Positions 58,410-64,000 of a stretch of 64,000 bases of DNA are shown piece after piece. How positions within the stretch are numbered: the stretch's first letter is position 1; every line of letters begins with the position of its first letter. The position numbers and the translations under genes were made by a program. The DNA lies in contig JAWNZC010000001.1 of NCBI GenBank assembly GCA_035771165.1, positions 3,903,501-3,967,500 of the forward strand, in the 5' to 3' direction. The stretch comes from Paragorgia papillata (taxonomy: Eukaryota > Cnidaria > Anthozoa > Scleralcyonacea > Coralliidae). A model generated the notes under the pieces. The model saw only the letters and a list, made by a program, of their open reading frames with translations. It did not search any database and had not been told where the DNA came from.

Positions 58410-58666
58410 TGGTCAAACCGGATGTTCTTGCAATATTGATAGCAACATTTGCAAGTTGATAGCAACATTGCAAGTTGCTAAAAATTCGCATTTTAAATAT
58501 CGAACTTCACATAATATAAAGTTCTATTGAAAGTCAGAACAACTAACTCTAAGTAAACTTCATGTTATGTGAAGATCGATATTTAAAATGCGAATTTTTA
58601 GCACTTGCCAAGGAGTATCAATATTGCAAAGTCGCGCAGTAAAGAACATCCGGTTTGACTATAAAA
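58410..58666. mobile_element. Foldback MITE, GTCAAACCGGATGTTCT family, copy 2
   Basis: Ends ATGGTCAAACCGGATGTTCT and GAACATCCGGTTTGACTATA; the interior pairs through CGAACTTCACATAA and ATGTGAAGATCGATATTTAA. It separates the two DRG1 first exons together with an AT-rich stretch to 58860. Confidence 0.85.
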
Positions 58667-59032
58667 TATAACTATGAGCTTTTGTTGACTCAACTGTTGA
58701 CTTTAAATTAAATTAAATCTGAATTAACTAATAATAACTTATACTAAATGTGGTTAATAATAACATAATTATGTTATTATTAGTTATTAAATATTTATTT
58801 TATTTATTCTATTAACAATATGTGATTTAAAATTTTTTTTAATTATAATTAAATCTCGCGCCAAAACTTGCCGCCACCAACATAGCCAGCGGTTTCTCGG
58901 GGCAGACTCGTGTAAGCAGAAATAAAAGTCCTGTTTCTTTTTGCTCGCCATTTTGAAAAGTCTTCAGTCTTGTTGACTAACTTCACTTCTCTGGAATATA
59001 TCTCTTGTGTTTCTTAAATAAAACGGGAAAAC

Positions 59033-62000
59033 ATGGGTATTCTCGAAAGAATAGCTGAAATTGAAAGCGAGGTATGTTTTTTATTCCAATAAAAAGTTTT
59101 TCTTTACGGATATTTAAATAAAGTTAAAAAACTCGACGTAGATAATTTTACGGACACTGTCACGTGTGGACGTTATTAATATTTTTATTTTGTCTTGGCG
59201 AGTTTTCGGCCTATTGGCTCGCCTTATACAGTGTACAAACTAAGTAACAGAATAATAAATACTAACTATACATTGTAATATGTTATACATTTTCCTTAGT
59301 ATCTGTATGTATAAAATAGTTTTGTTTAATTTGGCCGGAGATTGGTATATTTAAAGGTGACGTACAGTCCGTTCTGCGCATGACCGCAATTTGGTCCCCA
59401 AAACATGACATTCGTAGATAATTACATGAAGTACTCAGCGAAATGTAAACCGTTAGGAACAACATGGCAGAAAACCAAGTGATTCGGTGAGGATATCTCC
59501 TCGGATTTCTTCTATATTTTCTCCTGAAAATGTTTTGTTTTGGGTACAAGTAATGAATGGGAACCAAGAAAAGCTTACAATCTTGAATAAGGTATTAGTA
59601 TTATTTTTGTAAATAAAGATGTAAACATTAGTTTTGTACATGCGCAGAACGGACTGTACATCACCTTTAACTCTTTAATGCCCAAGAGTGCCTTTAGTAT
59701 TTTACTCTGGCTAATGCTAGACGATTTTACTCGTCAATAGGAAACCTCCTGGGTTATAAAGGGTTAAAGGTATTGATGTATTTTGCATTTGTTACTATTA
59801 GACCATTATGTGTTAATTATATAGTTTGTCTATAGTTTTTCTTTTTTCTTCTTTCCATTGTAATTATAGATAAATTAATACATGCTGTAGAAACACCTCA
59901 GGTGTGCACTTTTTGAGACCTCAGGTGTGCACTTTTTGAGACCTCCGGTGTGCACTTTTTGAGACCTCAGGTGTGCAAAAGCTATAAAATCTCGGGGCAG
60001 GATAGCCTAGTTTCTAAGTCTTTCGTTTCCACCATGAGCTTCGCCACGTAGTCGGTTCGGATCACTTCCGAAACATGTGAACTGAGGAAGGCCTAGAAAC
60101 TAGGCTAGGGGCAGGGGTGCAAAAGATGCCCCAGGGGTGCACTCAGGGGTGGGCATGCAAGGGCAATTGTTTCAGTTAAACTTTAAATAAAGTGATGTCC
60201 TGAAATACATAACTGGTTTCTAGCATTTGATTTTACTGGGGCCCCCCTTAAACGTGGACAGTACACGGTACAGCTAACAGGGGTGGCTGAGGAACTGAAA
60301 ATTGTTGTGCAACGCGTCTCAGTGGCACCAAAGGTTATCACATAACATATCTTGTGTGTGTCATTGCCTAACTCTGCAGTCTGGGAAACAAGCAAAGTAT
60401 GTGTACAGACGTACAGTATGAGCCCAGGTGACTTCATTCCTTACAAAGTGCATGTGGAAGATAAAAACTTGTAAAAAAATGTGCACCAAAAACATTGAAA
60501 ACATCAAACTGGAAGTAAACTACTACTTCTGGTCAGCAATTGTACACACGACATTTAACGAAAGCAACCAGATATTTAATGAAAGTTAAAGCTCCATTTA
60601 TTTTCTCAAAGACATATGTTGTATAAACCATCTCACTTATTCTCACGTGAAGGTTACAAATTAATGTACCTACTTTAAAATCTACATACACAGTGCACAC
60701 AGTAATAAAGTTTTGCACACACTCATAAACTAGGGCATATCAAGAAAAAAATGCACACAGTAGATCTTCCATGTGTGCAGCATAAAATGAAGTCTCTCTG
60801 GGTATGAGCCAGACTGGAAAGTGTGATTTTTCACAATAATTTTTGGTGGCTGCATAATTTCTCTAAAAATCATTTGAGTGTAGAATACATAATTTTCACC
60901 CTTTGATGTCAATTGTTTTTCAATTTTTCTTTTGAATTATTTTCAATTTTGTTTATTGTCTTAGCTTTTGTATATTTTCAATAGAATTCAAACTGAAAAT
61001 AATGTCAAGTGCTGAAAATGATATACTCTGCACTTATTAAAAGGTTCTATAGCCAGGGCATTTTTCCACTACAGTAATCTTGGGATTTTTGCATGGATTC
61101 TGCAAACAATATATGTACATGAAAAATTGATAATAACTGCCATTCTATTTTGTGGCTGCCTGTGCGATTTTTTGCAAGATGCTTGTGCAAAATGGCAGTC
61201 AAAATGTGATCCCTTTTGCAAATTTTACAAACTTTCCAGTGCATTTTATGATTGATACATCACAGCAAGAAAATAGAATCTCTAAAACACCATTTCCTGC
61301 ATTTTGGGGTAGGGTTTTACAGAATTCTGCACTTTAGAAAACACCATATTTAATACTCACTTGTCACTTGTCTAGTTTACTAGATTTTTCTGCAGTGATG
61401 TCACTGAGGCTTCTAATTTCTGTGCAAGCTAATGACACAATGTTAATATACTATATCTGACACCTGAATTTCTGATTTGTTCCCATTTCTCCCAAATTTT
61501 TTCAATAAGTGCTTTCAAAAACATTTTCTTGCACACTGCCCCCTCCCCTAAATATGCCACTGAATAAAGAGGCATTTTTGACCAGCTCAGGTAGGAATGG
61601 GTTTACATTTACTTGTTAACTCATTGCTGCCTTGGATGTCTGAGGGTTCTCCCTTTGATGAGTAAAATTATCCAGTGTTAAACAAAGTAAAAGATTATAT
61701 AAAGGGGTCATATTTGGCCAGCTCAGGCAGCAGGCCTTCCCTGGAGTAAAACAGATGAACTCTATAAAAAGCACTCCTCGGAGACTCAAGGCGCTCGTTT
61801 TCGCGCGCCTACTAAATCTTAGCCAAACAGGTGTCATATAACTACAGTGCTGCTGCATGCCATTTTATTGCTTCACAAACTACGTACAGTACTATCTAAA
61901 TCATTGTTTATTTATTTAATACCTGCTGTATGTCAACTACACTTAAAGTGGGTCTTGTAAGTTTGTTTAGGTTTGAAAACAACTTTTCCCAATTTAGTTA

Positions 62001-63772
62001 GTTATTTTTACAGCAGTTAGTACTGGCTTTAAATTTAATGATTACACTTCAATGGCATTATCGACACGAGGTTGAAATAAACAAACCAGTCAAAGTCGAC
62101 TCGCAAACACGTAACCAAGCAAAGATGTAACAAGTGGATGTTTATGTTTGTTTGTGTTTAAATAAAAGATGGAAGACAAGTATTAAAATTGAGGAATACG
62201 TTTTAATTTTTAAGAACTCAGTATTTGAAGAAATGCCAAATTACAATACAGTATAGTACATGTATTTATTAAATGCACAGGCACGATCAAATGCATGCCT
62301 TATGTATTTTGAGGCACTCGATCAAGCGCATCTCCATGCAAGGCCTGAGGCAGGTGTGGGTTAATTGGGGGAGATGCATAATTACAGGTAATTGAGCAAG
62401 TATCTGTATGGTGTGTAGAAAGCGTAATGCATTAGTTTTACTTGTTATCATCAAGGTTTAAAGAATTTAGGTTGAATTAGATAATAATATTGAATGTACA
62501 GTAGTTTCATGTTACTCACTACAGTTCCTGTAGATCAAGTTTTTAACTTAACACTCTAAATTATACCGGTATAGATGGCAAGGACTCAGAAGAACAAAGC
62601 CACAGCCAATCATCTTGGTTTATTAAAAGCTCGACTTGCTAAATTACGGCGAGAACTGATCACACCAAAAGGAGCTGGTGGTGGACCTGCAGGAGAAGGT
62701 ACTGGAAACTAGTTAACAAAATTACAGTACCAGACCTTAATTATACTTTGGCTTCTATATTTTTAGTCAAACAGGGTTAACCTTTTCTCTATTAGGCTGC
62801 CCAAAACTGGCCACTTTGTAATTTTGCTCTGTCTAACACCAGATGATTTTACTCGTCAAGTGAGATAGAATGCCTAGCCAGACTGCAGAGTTGGGCAATG
62901 GCACACCCAAGATATGTTACGTGACGACCTTCGGTGCCCCTGAGACATGTTATGCAACAATTTTCAGTGCCTCAGCCACCCCTGTACTGTTGTCTGTGTT
63001 GACTGATGGCACCCCAGTAAAATCAAATGGTTGAAACCTGTAATGTATTTCAGGGCTTTACTTTCAAGTTTAACTGAAACATCGCCCCTGCCTGCCCCTG
63101 AGTGCACCCCTGGGACATTGTTTGCACCCCTGCCCTGAGATTTTACAGCTTTTGTGCACCTGAGATCTCGGTAAAAAGTGCCCAACTCTGCAGTCTGGAT
63201 GCCTAGGAAGGAAAGGGTCAAACATTCTTTGGGAAGGAAAGTTGAATAAACTTTTGTGAATTTTTTTATATTCTTTAATTTGGAGTTCCCCGTTATTCCT
63301 CAAACTATAAGTCAATTTTTTTAAAAATCTTATCCAATGACATGTGGTTTTTATCTTGGTGTGGTTTATTTTAAATAGAACTTTTGTCTTTTGTGTTGTT
63401 ATAGGTTTTGATGTTGCTAAAACGGGTGATGCAAGGGTTGGCTTTGTTGGTAAGGTCAAGATTTCTTTATTTTATAAGCATCCACCTCCCAAACGTAACA
63501 ATAGATTTTACAAAAAGAGTACAAAATTTCCAGATTTTTTGTACGCTCGCCAGCCAGCCCACGAGCGTACAAAATTTCCAGATTTTTTGTACGCTCCCCA
63601 GCCAGCCCCCGAGTGTACAAAATTTCCAGATTTTTTGTACGCTCTCCATGTTCATTGATTGTTATTTCTTCAGGATTTCCTTCAGTTGGTAAATCTACTC
63701 TGCTTACTAATCTTGCTGGTGTCTATTCTGAAGTTGCTGCTTATGAGTTTACCACTTTGACAACAGTTCCAG
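59033..63772 (+). CDS. DRG1: DRG1, developmentally regulated GTP-binding protein 1 (5' part)
   Basis: Obg-family GTPase that works with a DFRP partner on translating ribosomes. Four exons fit in frame: 59033-59071 ([13 protein letters not shown]), 62575-62698, 63405-63449 and 63674-63772, giving 102 codons plus one base, so the gene continues right of the window. Exon 2 matches the conserved N-terminal helix ([15 protein letters not shown], then [18 protein letters not shown]). Exon 3 gives [16 protein letters not shown]. Exon 4 carries the P-loop GFPSVGKST at about residues 70-78 and [11 protein letters not shown], the G2/switch I region. Intron 1 is about 3.5 kb of repeats. A second copy of exon 1 lies at 58290-58328. 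The next exon (G3 motif DLPG) is not in the window; the AG at 63967-63968 is followed by unrelated codons. Confidence 0.95.
59351..59670. mobile_element. TTAA-flanked MITE, AGTCCGTTCTGCGCATG family, copy 4
   Basis: TTAA flanks; left AAGGTGACGTACAGTCCGTT, right CAGAACGGACTGTACATCAC; inverted relative to copies 1-3. DRG1 intron 1. Confidence 0.88.
59667..59767. mobile_element. TTAA-flanked MITE, GTAAAATCGTCTGG family
   Basis: Starts at the TTAA closing the 59351-59670 element and ends TTAA at 59764-59767. The core GGCTAATGCTAGACGATTTT then ACTCGTC is in reverse orientation. Confidence 0.7.
59895..59975. repeat. ACCTCAGGTGTGCACTTTTTGAG tandem repeat
   Basis: Three and a half copies of a 24-bp unit in DRG1 intron 1. 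The unit and its neighbours are related to the segment at 62880-63200 (GTGCCCAACTCTGCAGTCTGG and TGTGCACCTGAGATC). Confidence 0.85.
61616..61733. mobile_element. MITE, GTAAAATCGTCTGG family, right end lost
   Basis: TTAACTCATTGCTGCCTTGG on the left; core GATGAGTAAAATTATCCAGT; right part ends CAGCTCAGGCAGCAG without TTAA. DRG1 intron 1. Confidence 0.65.
62880..63200. repeat. Inverted repeat with CAGACTGCAGAGTTGGG ends
   Basis: Left CCAGACTGCAGAGTTGGGCA and right TGCCCAACTCTGCAGTCTGG. A related half-copy in inverse orientation lies at 60230-60390 (shared CCTAACTCTGCAGTCTGG and TGATTTTACTGGGG). DRG1 intron 2. Confidence 0.7.
63517..63651. repeat. 48-bp minisatellite with near-palindromic GTACAAAA core
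   Basis: Three units, each GTACAAAATTTCCAG followed by ATTTTTTGTACG and a CTCGCCAGCCAGCCC-type spacer. The core differs by one base from the reverse complement of the 29979-30282 core. It lies in DRG1 intron 3, 22 bases before exon 4. Confidence 0.9.
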
Positions 63773-64000
63773 GTGAGATGTACTATGGGGGGGCAAGGTA
63801 GAAAAAACAAGAAAAAACATGTTTTTTGAAAACAAGTTCACTGTTTTTTTGCTTTTGTGAAAAACTGAAAAACAAAAAAAAATCAGTACATACATGTATG
63901 GTATTTCAATAAAATTGGTATTCAAATAATGTGTTTGTGATTACATGTATTTCACATTCAAATGTAGGTTACCAATTCAGGTTTGTTGCAAAAGAGTTGA

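Noticed and set aside
63969..64000. Fifth DRG1 exon after TGTAG
   Set aside because: The codons that follow do not match the conserved continuation toward the DLPG motif.

Overview
Eukaryotic DNA from an invertebrate animal: AT-rich, with short exons (39 to 323 coding bases), GT-AG introns and very many short foldback transposons. Six conserved animal genes could be rebuilt by hand from splice sites and reading frame. Gene density, intron style and mobile-element load suit a non-bilaterian such as an anthozoan cnidarian; that is an inference, and a sponge or other invertebrate is not excluded. No tRNA, bona fide rRNA or CRISPR array was seen.

Layout: (1) 1631-12107 (+): last nine coding exons of PIGS, a GPI-transamidase subunit; the 5' part lies left of the window. 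(2) 33578-16494 (-): AIFM3, a Rieske plus FAD/NAD(P)-dependent oxidoreductase in 19 coding exons, complete at 603 residues. (3) 36206-34384 (-): COX6A, a cytochrome c oxidase subunit, three exons, 116 residues. (4) 36918-50631 (+): ERP29, an ER lumenal thioredoxin-fold chaperone, four exons, 246 residues ending KEEL. (5) 58030-53318 (-): RANBP1, five exons, 246 residues. (6) 59033-63772 (+): first four exons of DRG1, a translational GTPase; the rest lies to the right. COX6A/ERP29 and RANBP1/DRG1 are head-to-head pairs; PIGS/AIFM3 and ERP29/RANBP1 converge. All are housekeeping functions (GPI anchoring, redox, respiration, ER folding, Ran transport, ribosome-associated GTPase) with no sign of an operon.

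Introns and gaps are packed with non-autonomous elements that can be sorted by target duplication: hAT-like elements with 8-bp duplications, TTAA-flanked elements in several families, PIF/Harbinger-like elements with TTA/TAA duplications, three copies of a 5S-rRNA-derived SINE, and a LINE remnant interrupted by a hAT element. Tandem arrays include GGAC, AT, a TGTAC/TGTAT higher-order array and two arrays sharing a 26-bp near-palindromic core.

Most worth a second look: the DRG1 first exon is present twice with only synonymous differences; the same near-palindromic core is amplified in introns of AIFM3 and DRG1; a 24-bp motif is both the core of a TTAA element and a tandem array in two introns; and an 18-bp YY1-like motif is identical at the two divergent promoters.
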